Notes: generated by a model from the letters alone, not told the origin. 64,000 bases of DNA from Diogma glabrata (GCA_963693315.1 OY856187.1:49033161-49097160); one strand, 5' to 3'; shown: positions 24,316-36,203, counted from the stretch's first letter. Program-made: numbers and translations.

Positions 24316-26414
24316 AATTAAACGCTAATAAATGTCAATTTTTAAGACGTGAAATATATTTTTTAGGACACATTATCACACCAGAAGGAATAAAACCAGA
24401 CCCTTCGAAAATTGATGCAATTCAATATTATCCAACACCAAAGTCTACTAAAGATGTGCAATCGTTTCTCGGGTTAGTTGGATATTATCGTAAATTTTGT
24501 CCCGAATATTCAAAAATAGCGAAGCCGTTATATAATTTATTAAAGAAAAATGCTGTATCTAAATGGGAAGCTTTTCAAGATGAATCGTTTCGTCATTTGA
24601 AAAGTTTATTGATAAAACCCCCAATATTGCAGTATCCAAATTATGAGAAAGAGTTTATTCTCACTTGTGATGCAAGCGATTCCGCCATAGGAAGTGTTTT
24701 GTCGCAATTGTCTGAAGAAAACGATCTTCATGTCGCTTTTGCAAGTAGAACACTAAATTCTGCAGAAGTAAATTACACGAATATTGAGAAGGAACTTCTT
24801 GCAATTGTTTGGAGTGTTCAATATATTCGTCCATATTTGTATGGTCGACATTTTCGTATTTTTACCGATCATAAGCCTTTAGTTTGGTTGAATAGTATTA
24901 AGAATCCGGCATCTCGACAAATGAGATGGCGAATACAGTTAGAAGAGTATGACTTTGATATAACTCATAAACCGGGAAAATCTAATACAAATGCAGATGC
25001 TCTAAGTAGAATTGTTTTAAATCGTACTCCTGAAATAAACGCCATTACTAGAGCGCAGTCAAAAATATTAATTGATCAGAATAATGATAATAATTTGAGT
25101 TCAAATTCTTATGATACTGAGGGTTATTCCAGTGAAAGTGCACATCACTCGTTAGATCCACAGTCATCACAATTTTTCAACGCTACGCCTGTCTCCTCCA
25201 GCGAAAGATTAGCTACCTCTCGTCTCGATGAACATGTGCAGCGTAACATGAATTTTCAAAATAAATCAACCGTAAGTGTGAATGAAAGTTTGGCCAACTC
25301 TCCTTCCGCATTTTCAGGTTCAAAACCAATTAATTCTAATAGCAGCTCGTTAAACCAAAATTGTTTACCAAATTTAAATTACAATTCATTAAATGATAGG
25401 TTTTTAGCCTCCAGTTATTTAAATAGTGAAGAAGAAACAAATAAAAGAACAAAAGAAGAAAATTTATCAAATTTAAATGATAGACAAAATGTCTCGCGTC
25501 GTAAATTTGAAAACCAAAACCAATTTCGCGCAAAAGATTCTAATAATATTATTGTCCTTAATAATTCGGATGAAATTGAAACAGTGATTCGAGAGTTTCA
25601 TAATTCGCCTATTGGTGCTCATCAAGGATTATATCGCACATATAATCGTATTAAATTATTTTATTATTTTCCTAAAATGTTAAGCAGAATAAGTAATTAT
25701 ATTCGGAACTGCGAATCATGTCAAAAAAATAAAACGCATTTAAAACCGAAACAGCCAATGAAAATAACTTCGACGTCTACACAACCTTTCGAAAAAATAT
25801 TTCTTGATATTGTAGGTCCTTTAACGTCAACGCATTCAAATAACAAATATATATTAACCATGCAATGTGATCTAACTAAATATTGTATAGCTGTTCCAAT
25901 TCATAATCAAGAAGCAGAAACTGTAGCGCAGGCAATGGTAGCAAATTTGATTTGTATATATGGTGCGCCCTTGTCAGTCCTCACTGATCAAGGAACAAAC
26001 TTCATGAGTAGTATAATCAAGCGTATATGTAAATTATTACACATTGGAAAAATGAATACCAGCGCATACCATCCACAATCGAATGGGGCTCTTGAGCGTA
26101 GTCATAATGGGTTAGTCACATATCTTAGACAATTTTCTGAAAAGAATCCACTGGATTGGGATTCCTGGGTGAAATATGCTATGTTTTCATATAATACAAC
26201 TCCTCATAGTGTTACACATTTTATGCCATATGAACTTGTTTTCGGTTATAAGCCTAACATTCCAAATTCAATTTCAAAAAATAATGATGTGGTTTATAAC
26301 TATGACGACTATGTTGCTGATCTTAAATTTCGTATGCAATCGGCGTATAAAATTGCTCGTGAGAGTATTATGAAATCGAAGGAAAAATCTAAAAAATACT
26401 ACGATCGTAATTAA
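24294..26414 (+). CDS. pol: RT thumb, RNase H and integrase (young Gypsy)
   Basis: An open frame of 706 codons. The RT thumb and connection have LNANKCQF, YFLGHIIT and VQSFLGLVGYYRKF. RNase H has TCDASDSAIGSVL, the EKELLAIVWSVQ block and TDHKPLVWL. A Ser/Asn-rich linker (about 25030-25540) separates RNase H from integrase. Integrase has the H-H-C-C zinc module (HNSPIGAHQG...CESCQKN) and DDE core residues: Asp in FLDIVGP (about 25804), Asp in LTDQGTNF (about 25983) and Glu in NGALERSHNG (about 26092). TAA at 26412-26414 ends it prematurely. Translation beyond the stop continues in the same frame with NVGDLVLL and the GPYTITEI GPY/F motif to about 26612. Confidence 0.94.
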   Translation: MFRKFNLKLNANKCQFLRREIYFLGHIITPEGIKPDPSKIDAIQYYPTPKSTKDVQSFLGLVGYYRKFCPEYSKIAKPLYNLLKKNAVSKWEAFQDESFRHLKSLLIKPPILQYPNYEKEFILTCDASDSAIGSVLSQLSEENDLHVAFASRTLNSAEVNYTNIEKELLAIVWSVQYIRPYLYGRHFRIFTDHKPLVWLNSIKNPASRQMRWRIQLEEYDFDITHKPGKSNTNADALSRIVLNRTPEINAITRAQSKILIDQNNDNNLSSNSYDTEGYSSESAHHSLDPQSSQFFNATPVSSSERLATSRLDEHVQRNMNFQNKSTVSVNESLANSPSAFSGSKPINSNSSSLNQNCLPNLNYNSLNDRFLASSYLNSEEETNKRTKEENLSNLNDRQNVSRRKFENQNQFRAKDSNNIIVLNNSDEIETVIREFHNSPIGAHQGLYRTYNRIKLFYYFPKMLSRISNYIRNCESCQKNKTHLKPKQPMKITSTSTQPFEKIFLDIVGPLTSTHSNNKYILTMQCDLTKYCIAVPIHNQEAETVAQAMVANLICIYGAPLSVLTDQGTNFMSSIIKRICKLLHIGKMNTSAYHPQSNGALERSHNGLVTYLRQFSEKNPLDWDSWVKYAMFSYNTTPHSVTHFMPYELVFGYKPNIPNSISKNNDVVYNYDDYVADLKFRMQSAYKIARESIMKSKEKSKKYYDRN

Positions 26415-26612
26415 AGAGAACAAAGTTTTAATGTTGGAGATTTAGTTCTTTTAACCAACGAAGCTAGAAACTCTAAACTAGATCTACCAACTCGTGGTCC
26501 ATATACTATTACAGAAATAATTTCACCAGAAAATACCGAAATACTTATTGGCAAAAATAAAAAAATTGTACATAATAATAGAATAAAATTGTTTCACTCA
26601 AATTCATGTTAA
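26415..26612 (+). pseudogene. pol: Integrase C-terminal tail (GPY/F module) after a premature stop
   Basis: The same frame as the preceding ORF, separated only by the TAA at 26412 (a Gln-to-stop change is the simplest explanation). It contains FNVGDLVLL and GPYTITEI, the GPY/F module typical of Gypsy integrase C-termini, and ends at TAA 26610-26612. Without it the integrase would lack its C-terminal DNA-binding part. Confidence 0.85.
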
Positions 26613-27276
26613 TGGAAATTTGTTGTATTATTCAATTATAATATAAATAATTAAAATTTTAAATAATATGAAGCCTGATATTATACTGAATCTGTTTCGC
26701 ATTCTCATTATGGAAAATAAGAATATAAATAAATTCTTTATCAAATTATTATAATCATTATTGGAATAACGTAGAAAAATAAAAAAAAAAATGGAAAATT
26801 TGATACAAACATTTTTGAACATAAAAAAGTAAATATAATATTTAATAAAAATAAAAATTCTATAACAAAATTATTTAGTATTAAGTGTAAATAGTTAGAT
26901 TATTAGTATGTAAAATAAAATTCAAAAAAATAAATACGATTTAAAAACTAAACAAAGAGAAAAGAATAAAATAAATTGTATAAATATAATATAAATAATT
27001 AATCTAATAATTCTAAATGACAATGATCCAAATAAAAATAAAAAAGTATTTAATTAAATTAGTTAATTGAGTAAACTAATTAAAATTAATTAATCATTAA
27101 CCAATACAATAAATTTTAGTATAATTAAAATTAAAAAAAAAAAAATAATCCAAATATTAGAAATAATGATGACTTTAATTTTATAAGCTAAAGAAAAATA
27201 TATATTTTAACGTAAGATATATAAAAATTGCTAAAATTAAAATTGCTATAGATATTAAAAGGCGCTTAATTCTTTT
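26613..27276 (+). other. 3' noncoding part of the young Gypsy element
   Basis: About 660 bp of extremely AT-rich sequence between integrase and the polypurine tract. No envelope frame is present. The minus-strand 64-codon frame at 26628-26822 is low-complexity and not supported. Confidence 0.7.
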
Positions 27277-27287
27277 AGGGGGAGGGG
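27277..27287 (+). other. Polypurine tract
   Basis: agggggagggg lies immediately 5' of the 3' LTR in an otherwise AT-rich setting. This is the expected primer site for plus-strand DNA synthesis. Confidence 0.9.
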
Positions 27288-27642
27288 TGTTGTGGTTCCA
27301 CATCCCTGACTTTCTATATAATATATAATTTACTTATGTCTTTGTATTTTACGCGCATTTCTGTTTACGTATTTATTTAATAATTTAAATATGTATAATA
27401 ATATAAGTACTGTAAATGTTAAGTATGTCTGTGTTTATTATATTTTGTGATACTTAATTTAATTAATAATATAATTCGTCCACTTGGAATTAAACCGTGG
27501 TCGTGGTATGTAGTTTGCATTTTATAATGGTTAACCAATTTATAATGTTAGTGTTGATACAAATTGTAAAGTTATCTAAAATAAATAAAATCAATTATTA
27601 ATCATTCTTTTTTCTTCAACAAATCGAGTCTTTTCCATAACA
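27288..27642 (+). repeat. 3' LTR of young Gypsy element (355 bp)
   Basis: Gap-free match to the 5' LTR with about five substitutions. AATAAA at 27584 should set the RNA 3' end. Confidence 0.95.
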
Positions 27643-27680
27643 AGTTTTTCAATGACAGGCGATATCGGGTATTGTCACAA
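27643..27680 (-). pseudogene. Old Gypsy relic, RT N-terminal residues upstream of the young insertion
   Basis: The first four bases (agtt) are the right target duplication. On the minus strand the sequence gives a QYPISPVIEK-type motif, which normally directly precedes the LDRML segment found at 20294. This shows that one older RT gene was split. Similarity ends near 27680. Confidence 0.7.
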
Positions 27681-29164
27681 AAATGTAAATAATAATATTT
27701 TATAATTAATTAGTAAAAAATTTACGATATATTTCCTTAAATAATTCTGAAATAAATTAACATCATCTTCCTAAGAGAGCTAAATTGCTACAAACAATAT
27801 CATTTACACTGATTCTTTTGAATTTTTTAGATTAATCTGAATTTCTTTCCACCATTTATATTCGCTATATTCTTATATGCTGTCGCGCTATGTTACCGAA
27901 AGTGTTAAATAGTAGAACTACATATATAATTATAAAAATCATTTTTCCAGGAAACGGCTGTAAAATTTAACTTTACTGCCGCTATGGAAAGTTTAAAGTC
28001 TCACTTATTTGATGTATTATAAAAGCGGCTGGAAGGAAAAGCCAATGAAATGACGCCATTTCATGTTCATGTTTTCACGGCGGCTGTAAAGTGACATTAC
28101 ATTTTGAATGGAAATGATGAGTTTATTCAAAACAGCATGATGGCTGCGTTTATTTGAATGAATAAAACACAATACATGAACGCCATTTATCTATAATTTT
28201 GTGTAGTAAAGATAAATTTATTTTACATGTCATATTTATTTAGCGATATTTGATATTTATAAAAAAGTACAAAAAATTTGTCGAAATATAGTAAATTTTA
28301 TTTCGAACCAAAGTGGTTTTTTGTGTACGTATTTGTTCAAAATATCTTGATATTAATTATCGTTTATATTAAATGATTAAACAAAATAAAACTAATGACA
28401 ATAAGCAAAGCCCGATTGTTTGACGCCATACCCAAAAGCAATAAACCTTGCTGTACGAAAAAAACAGATTAGTGTTTTTGATTAAATTGTTTTTATTTTT
28501 TTTTTTATGAAATTTTATATTTCAAAATGGCGCTATAGGTTCACGATTTTTACTGTGCTAAAAAAACAATTAGGCCAACAATAGGGAGAGGTTTTCTATT
28601 AGTAAAATAAAACAGATAACCGGTATTTTTGAATGGAGAATGATTTAGATGAATTAATCAATGTTTAATTGATAAATTGTTATTTCGCTAGTTGAAACAA
28701 AATAAGATTTTTAAAAATAATTTCGTCACTAGAAACAACATAAATTGTATATAGGCGTCTTGAAAAATGATTTCGAAGGTAAAAGATATTTCCAACTAGG
28801 GACATTTACAAGGTGACATTTCCAACTCAATCGCAATCCCTTTGGGCTATGTTGCAGTACATAGACAATTTGCGGGGTACTCGAACAATGTTTGGAACGA
28901 TTTGGAACCAGAGGTATTCGTTTATATTAACAACGCAATTATTACTACTAGTAGATTGGAGCAAAATTTGATTTTTTGTATTGCGTGGAAATGCAAAAAG
29001 ATTAAAAGATACAAACGTATCAATTAGTTTGCGCGTCAAAAATTGCTTTTAAGGTTGAAAAAAAGGAGATACAAAACACTGGTTATTCCAACTCCTGTTT
29101 CACATCAAACAAAATTTCCTAAATTTAACAAATAATTAGTTTATCCTGCATCAAAACAAATTAG
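27681..29164. other. AT-rich intergenic DNA
   Basis: No convincing gene. A motif with ggctgtaaa occurs twice (27957 and 28082) around a sub-region with gaaatgacgccatttcatgt. It may be a degraded MITE, but termini and target duplications were not identified. Confidence 0.4.
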
Positions 29165-29354
29165 AACTTTATCTCTTATCCGGCTCAAAGGACCATATTT
29201 AGAATTGGAAGATGCAAATTATAGTTTTTGTTTATTTGTAGTAAACTAATTAAATCTAATCTAATAACCACAAACAAACAAACAATTCTAATCTACATCT
29301 TCCAATTCAAAATTTGGTCTTTCGAGCCGGATAAGAGACAAAAGCTCTAAAGTT
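29165..29354. repeat. 190-bp palindromic element
   Basis: The left arm (about 29165-29215) and right arm (about 29292-29354) are inverted copies. Both carry ctcttatccggctc, then a ggaccat/agaccaa step, then attggaagatg. The roughly 80-bp centre is AT-rich. Likely a MITE or foldback remnant. No clear target duplication was found. Confidence 0.75.
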
Positions 29355-32290
29355 TTATCAAGAAAAGGACTAGACCATAGCTAAAGAATATAATTAGCTT
29401 TATGGAGTAAATATATTAATTCTAATTTGATTTGTTTAATGTAAAATTTATCTAACATTCCATCGAAATATATATAATTGTTATTAACACATTTTCAACA
29501 GAAACAGGTCATTTTTCTCCTAAAAACGATTGAAAAAACAATCGAAATGTTGAAATTCAACTCGTAAGCACTTTTCATGTTTTAACTTAATAATAGACGG
29601 AAAAATTAAAAAAAAATTGAATTAATTACATCCATTAATTTAATTATTTTGCTATTAAGAAATTTGTTTTATTTTAATAAACAAAATATGTATTCCGTTT
29701 CTAGATTTCATGTTTCTAAATCTATTACTACTTTGATAATCAAAAACATTTTCTATTTACCTTTTAATCTATCAGAGAATCTCGTTTTTTCAATAAATTA
29801 TCCCTTATTATTCGGTTCAGTGAATTACCAATGTCTAGTAATATTTTCCTTTTATTTCAATTAAATTTATATGTCAACTTTAATTACACCATTAAGGTCT
29901 TAATTTATTAAAAGGTTAAAAGAAATGGATTTAGTTAATTTACCATGACACAGATAATTTATTGTGACACAGGTATCGGTATCAATAAGTCATTATATCA
30001 AATAAATATGTTTTGTTTGTTTAGTTACTATATGTATGAGTTAAATTTGTGACTTTTAACAGAAGCTAACGTTGTTAAACGTTGTGTCTGATAATAATCA
30101 CCTGGAAATCATATAGCTTAAAATTATAATAAAACCCCTTGAGAACAACTAATTGCAGGGTTTTGATTGTAGTGTGTTAATTTATATCTCCCACGGTTTG
30201 CTGAACTTTGATTTTGGTTTGATTAAAAGAATTAGCACTTCTTTACATTGCTTATACTTTTTTATGAGTAAATATGATACAATATTATTCAAAATATTAA
30301 GGACTGAGAAAGATGAAACAGAAAAATTGTATCACTAGTTTATATCGATTTTAAAATTCGATGAAATATATTTCGTTTTATGCTCAAACATTCTGGAAAG
30401 CCTATTTAGATTTTACTGGATATCATCGTTCTCATTTACAAGACCATTTTATGTTGTTTCTTGACAATTTTCTATGTGACAGTCTCATAAAGTGTCGTTC
30501 ACCACACAATTAATTTTTTTTATTACCTTTAAAAATTGGTGACTACAGCTTTAATATATAACATTCTCAAATTCCTTAAACTTTACCAAACGTCATCACT
30601 GTTCGAATTTTCCGAAAAGAATAACTGCCTCAATCATTTATCGTCAATGTCTCATAGAAGTATTTCAATCTAACTCAAAGTAACTAAGTTTATTGCTCAT
30701 ATTACATTTTGCTTATTCTTCCATTAATTAGTTTGAAGACGAAAAATGAACTAAGCTTTTCGTATAACAAAACAATTTAATATTTTTTCGTATACTCAAG
30801 GAAATATTTCAAAGAAATTTTATTGAATTGAAACCGACACATAATTAGATTTTACAGACCGAAAACATTTTATAAAAGGGTAAGATAAAAACGTAAGAAA
30901 ATAACTGACTCACATAAAATTCTTGTTTCTAGCCAAAGCACTGGTTTCTTACTGAGTTGGAGCAAGTACTTATCAACTGAGACTTGTTTCACAATTTCGT
31001 TTTATTTCTTATATTATTTAGAAGTGAACTTAACTATACTTAAAAGTTCAAAATGGAAAACATAAGTACATATAATGGTGAAACGATGCCAAAAAACGAC
31101 AAAAGAATAAATAGAAAATTACGACCATAACCAACTATCCATATAAGGGAAAAATCGAAAAATTCAAAAATGAAGATGAATTTTCTGAGTTTTTTTATAC
31201 AAAAAACGCTTTGCAGTTTTATTGAAAACAAATAGTTTTTATAACAGAATAATTTTTAATGTCAAATAAGTTGGTACTTGGTATTACTAGAGGTCAACTT
31301 ATTTAAAAAATTCAGGTTTTATGTTTGCAAGGAAAAAGAATTAAATAATTCAGTTCACATTAAAACCGTTTAAATGTTTAAAGTGTATTTAGGATGTTAT
31401 AAAATCGTCATCACACTTCACATGTTATCCGTGAAAATCCCATGTTTATTAATAGTTGGTGAACCCATTTCTTTTCTACTGCAAATAAAAATATAGAGAA
31501 CCACCATAAGTAACTCAGGAGCTAGTTATCTTTTGAACTTGAATTAAATTGCTATAAGATAATTGATTTATTCTCAGAATGCAATTCAATGAGAAGTCTT
31601 CATTCGTTTTTTCAGTCTTTCTTTTGCATAAAGTACTTAAACTTGTTACATTTAATATTTGTATAAGTAACTCAGAGAAATATTTAGGGCCTGATATCAT
31701 TTGCATCAAATAGTGATTGCAGACGACACTATTGCTTTTATTTTGTCCATAATTTTACAACTTGCCTTAATTCCAAAATAAATTTTTCTTTCTTGAAAAT
31801 ATCTGTATTGTCCTAAAGAAAATCGAAATAATTTAATCGGGGAATCTTGACTATATGAATGGCTGGCTTTATATTAAATATGTAGACACAACACCTAATT
31901 CGTCTCTGATATATCTTTTTCAATGTTATAAAAGGGTGTTAGATCCATTCCTGTGGTACGAACAATTAGTTTTGTTCTGGTTCTACAAAGGAATTGAACA
32001 TTTAAAATTTTAAATCCATGGTGAGGTGAGGAAAAATCGTCCCTTGTAATTAATTTTAACAGTTTAGCAAAATATAAATCTAAACATTACTGTAAATTTT
32101 TCTGTCCAGTACAATTGGATTAAACCTTGATTTTAATTAACAAAATTCTATTCAATTTTTTAAAATCGTTTCAATGGTTATTAGTTATCGCATATCCCAT
32201 TCTAAAACTTTCCATTACAAATAAGAATTCATTCCATGATAATTAATTAAAGAAAACGCCACACTTAATTAACAGGAAACTTTTTTAATG
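29355..32290. other. AT-rich intergenic DNA
   Basis: About 2.9 kb with only short, low-complexity frames. A small inverted repeat (caaataagttg ... caacttattt, 31263-31303) could form a hairpin. Nothing else supportable was seen. Confidence 0.4.
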
Positions 32291-32326
32291 AATAAATAAC
32301 AATAACTTGCACAACTTAATCAGTCT
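32291..32326 (+). promoter_or_regulatory. Candidate core promoter (TATA-like plus TCAGT initiator)
   Basis: aataaataac at 32291-32300 stands about 31 bases upstream of the A in tcagtct (32320-32326), which fits the arthropod initiator TCAGTY. A translation start follows at 32371, implying a leader of about 49 bases. The spacing is what a TATA-driven insect gene should show. This is by eye only. Confidence 0.45.
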
Positions 32327-32370
32327 TTGTTTATTCTTGTGAACATAAAAAACGACACAAGACCAACACA

Positions 32371-32986
32371 ATGGAATCAGTAGTCGTTATTCTATTAGCC
32401 AGCTTAAGCCTTTTTGTAAGACTTAGAAAATGATGTTATTTTTTCGTAAAAAGTAAAATCAAATACATTTTATAATCTCGTTTCAGTATATTATTTCTCT
32501 AAGTAATTCTAATCCAGTGCCACAAGATGATGAAGAATTTAAACTTACTTTTGAAAATGCTGAAGAAAATTTGTGTAATGTATTAAATGCAACAGATTGG
32601 ATGTTAGGAACGTAAACATATTGTTAATAATATTTTTGTTGAAATTATAAAAATACAGTTTTTAAACTAAAGCTTCCTTTTAAATATGTTACGTCATTTT
32701 TAAGTGAGTAATGATCAGGCTAAGTATTTAATAAGCATACAGCTCCTATTGTTTGTGTCTCTCTATATTGCTGTTAATATCTCACAAGATTACAATTTAT
32801 AACCCATAAATTTATGATGATCATAAAACTGGCTTGCTTAAACATAGTGGACTGAAAAATTTGAAAAAATTAACATTAAATAAAAATTACGTAAATTGCA
32901 GAAAATCTGCTCCTTTCGCAGCTTCTATCAAATTCAAACCAGACAGACTTTTAGCCTCGTTGCAAGAATACAACAAATTGGGCTAA
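32371..32986 (+). CDS. Candidate small secreted protein gene, two or three exons
   Basis: Exon 1 (32371-32415) encodes MESVVVILLASLSLF, followed by a GTAAGA donor. Exon 2 (32487-32611) follows a pyrimidine-rich TTTCAG acceptor in phase 0 and begins YIISLSNSNPVPQDDEEF. Together they make a good signal peptide with likely cleavage near SNS-NP, followed by an acidic segment with ENLCNVLNATDW (one Cys, one N-glycosylation site). A GTAAAC donor at 32612 can join to an acceptor TTGCAG at 32901. This keeps frame and gives about 28 more codons ending at TAA 32984-32986, for a protein of roughly 84 residues. AATAAA follows at 33188. Without that splice the frame ends at TAA 32613. The family is not recognised. 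The acidic segment faintly recalls the start of secreted peptidase M2 (ACE-like) proteins, but no M2 exon was found. Exons 1-2 are better supported than exon 3. Confidence 0.45.
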
Positions 32987-34459
32987 ACCCTGTGCGAGAA
33001 TTTACCTCTACGCAACCTTGGAAACCAAATAGTGTTCAAAAGCTCAAAATAAGAGAAAACGAACAAGTATGAACTAAAGAATTTATGTAGTTTAAAATGC
33101 AGATTCGAAAGCAAACCGTAAACGATCTATTGGTCCAGTAAGTCATTCTTAAATGAGTGCGTATTCATAAGTAAATTACACTCATATAATAAATAATCCC
33201 TTTTAAATGGCATTCGTCACATTATTATAAGATAATTCACTTAGAGGCTTTGGATGCGATTATCACTGGTCGGCTAGGTTCAGCTGGATAAGGAGTAATT
33301 TTTCAAAGCATAAGTAGATCTAGATTAACCGTAAAATGTATTGAAACAATTTAAATTTTGAAGAGCGAGCAGACAAAAATACCTACCTTAATTATTTCAG
33401 CCCCATAGTTCATCTCCCTCCATTAACGCAGTAATTTATTCAACTTATAATATTCATACTTACTAAATTTTGCAAACGAAAAAAAAAAATAAAACAAAAC
33501 AACAAAATCAAAATAATTTTTTTTAATAATTAAAAAGTATTATTTGCAAAACATTTTATGTTTGAAAATAAAAATAAAGAATATTATGATAATATTATAA
33601 TAAACAAATATAAAAAATTTAATTTTTTATAGAAGAATTAATTTAATACGAAAACAAATTAAATACAACAATAATGGAGAAAACTTTCACCAGAAAATAA
33701 TCCTATTTCGTTGTAACTTATCGCATTATCGCATTTGTTTGTTCTAAATTTGTAATTGAACAAAAGCTATGCTAAACTTAGTTCTCATACAATGACTAAA
33801 GGTTTATTTTTGTATAATTTATTCTATCAACAAAAAAAAAAAAAATATTATAAAAAATAACACATAAGTGATATTATTCTTACGCTTTATCCAAATAAGG
33901 GTAAAACTTATTAAATAGATTTATAAAATAAATGACTTTTTAATATAAAATTTTCTGGCGACAACTCAAGCCAAAACCCAAAATCGGAATGAAATTATTT
34001 TTTCTTTTTTAAAAAAAATTAATAATTTTGTCGTTGTCTTATATGTTTCGTCCAAAAAAATAATTGAAAATTACATACAGTGAAGCACGAAGAAAATGAA
34101 ACATTTTTAAAATTCACCATTCGTGGGGAAAACTTACACGATCCGAAAAAAAGAGCTCTCAACTGGGCTACGATTTAAAAAAAATAGTTATGGAGCATTT
34201 ATTTAAAAATTGAATATTCCAAAACCTTTAACGAATCCGTATTCTTAATAATTCGTAAGAAATATTGCCAACTGGACAAATTATTCTGGTCTTGATAAAT
34301 GTAGGAATGAGTTTTGCGAAAAATTTTTTTTGAGACGTCGGTTTTAGAAAAATTTCTTACAAACACCGTCTTCTATGCTATAAATCGTCTCAAACGGGAA
34401 CGTAGATTGTACCTTTTAGTTATCGTTTCATAGGCATGTTTTATGTTCTGTATGATCTT
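32987..34459. other. 3' flank of candidate gene and AT-rich DNA
   Basis: AATAAA at 33188 may end the candidate transcript. From about 33470 to 33900 the sequence is A-rich, with homopolymer runs. No gene was recognised. Confidence 0.4.
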
Positions 34460-34606
34460 TTATTGGATCCATGAAGGTTTATTAAATGAAAAACAAATAT
34501 TTGAATAAAAATTAAACCCGGGAACAGGAACTGAAGTCCTTTCAAAATATGCTGTTGTCCCGGGAAATGAGAGTTTTTTTGAGGGGTCAATAGGATCACG
34601 CACTAC

Positions 34607-36020
34607 GTGGACCGTGACAACCGACTTAAGGACGTACCTGGAACTAGTCAAGACTGTGCATATGCTATCAAGTATTTATCGGCAGCATTCAAAGAGATCG
34701 CTGCTCTACTAATTCAACCAGAAGGGGGGCCAGGAGAAAACGTGTTCCGGCGGCTGCAAATGATGACTCCCATATGGAACCACTGGGCAATTTGCTCAAC
34801 AACATGGCGGGACATCAACCAAGTGGTGATAATCGGTCACGTCATCCTAAAATGGCCACCAACTTTCCCCACGAACAATTAGGTCCAGCTATACAAATTG
34901 ATGAGCTGTTTAATGATCATATCGTAGCTTCCCCTCCTTATCAACGAACGGCAGCTAGGGTATCAGCAGCGCCCACATCTATATTACAACATGAAGGGCA
35001 CCAATTTTATAGAAACTTGAGCCAGTTTTACTTGAATTGCCTTCCTATATTCTCAGGGGATGGGTCATCACCAGCTATGCTCACGAGCTCATGCATATTG
35101 TTGAAGTGGCTATACGATCGGGTAGCCTTTGACGATTTAAACTTAATTGTTTCCCGATATCTTCGTGGAGCCATGGATCGACATAACATGAATCTTACCT
35201 ATGAGTATCTGCAGGTAGTGACCTACCCAATACTCCTAAAAGGTTTATTAATAACGTTTGGTACCCTTACTGATGACAAAACTTTATTTAAAGCTCTGAT
35301 GATCCGCAAAGGAGGGCATTTATGAATACATCAATGGTATGACTATGCTGAATCGTCACTTGGCCCGGTCATTATCACATCAAGAGCTAATAGAGATAGT
35401 TCGAGAAGGTATGACAATTGAGCCTAGGTGGCCACGCTTGAAGGTATTGCACCAAATATTTGAAAAATTATCATTATCAAATTATCAAAAATTATTATCT
35501 GTCATCACGCACAACGTCAAGGACAGCTGGGCAACCTCTGCCATCAACATCAAGGACAGCTGGCCAGTACCAAATAAGTGAAATCTTGCCATATGAGGAA
35601 GACGAAACAGGTCAATCAAACTACCAGCCAGGTCAATCAAACTTCAAACCATACGTTGTCGCCTACACAGCTCCACCAAGAATGCTAGCTAGACCTGCAA
35701 TTGCTAATAGATCTATCCTGCCACCACCACCACCCAGAAACGGTCATCTGATGTGTCACAGATGCAAGAACATTGGTCATACAGCACCAAATTGTCCACA
35801 AAAACCTCACTGTTTTAGATATGTTAAAGCTGATGTTACTTTCCCAAAACATCCAGGTCGGAGTACAGCAACCGGAAACTGTACCCCCAAACCTGTCATC
35901 TCTAAACCTGCGAGTACTCATGAGAGTTGCATCGACTGGCACCGAACGTGATTCTCAAGACCAGTTCTGACAGAAAATTTCCCTAAGACGTCTTGAACGG
36001 GTTCGTAAATATTTCAAGAC
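34607..36020 (+). pseudogene. gag: gag of decayed Gypsy element
   Basis: Three overlapping frames form one gag: 34607-34882, 34774-35325, and 35339-35951 (itself shifted near 35500). Recognisable parts are KDVPGTSQDCAYAIKYLSAA at the N-terminus, a capsid-like region (TYEYLQVVTYPILLKG, SHQELIEIVREGM) and one intact CCHC knuckle CHRCKNIGHTAPNC at about 35755-35796. A second, degenerate knuckle begins HCFRYVKAD. It joins a protease across the RTE insertion (RLERVRKYFKTLKLL, continuing at 39484 with KKAFVSS). This is unlike the young Gypsy gag at 21.4 kb, so it belongs to a different family. Confidence 0.75.
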
Positions 36021-36035
36021 ATTAAAGCTTCTTAA
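36021..36035. repeat. 15-bp target site duplication of the RTE-like element, left
   Basis: attaaagcttcttaa occurs here and at 39469-39483. The left copy is followed by a further partial repeat, agcttctta (36036-36044). Confidence 0.9.
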
Positions 36036-36203
36036 AGCTTCTTAGGTAGCGAAAATCCGAAATTCTACGTCCACGCCGTGCTACCTGGGTAACGCTAACA
36101 GAATTAGGTTGGTGTAGTTGAGAGGGGCAGAGTAAATACTGCTTATACTCAATGATTCTGCACCATGGCGAGTCATTGGCGCCATAAAACCAATGCAACT
36201 CAA

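Larger units (their letters stand above)
20295..27642 (+). mobile_element. Structurally complete Gypsy LTR retrotransposon, 7.35 kb
   Basis: All structural parts are present in order: LTR, primer binding site, about 700 bp of leader, gag with two zinc knuckles, protease, RT, RNase H, integrase with GPY/F module, polypurine tract and LTR. No envelope-like frame follows integrase; 26613-27276 is AT-rich noncoding sequence. It is inserted in the old Gypsy relic, in the opposite orientation. The coding region has at least six disablements (near 21888, 22375, 22665, 23150, 24300 and 26412), so this copy is not autonomous despite its young LTRs. It was not matched to a named family. Confidence 0.95.

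Noticed and set aside
32371..32615. Firm assignment of the small secreted gene to angiotensin-converting-enzyme-like peptidases
   Set aside because: Only a short stretch is suggestive and no zinc-binding HExxH exon was found downstream.
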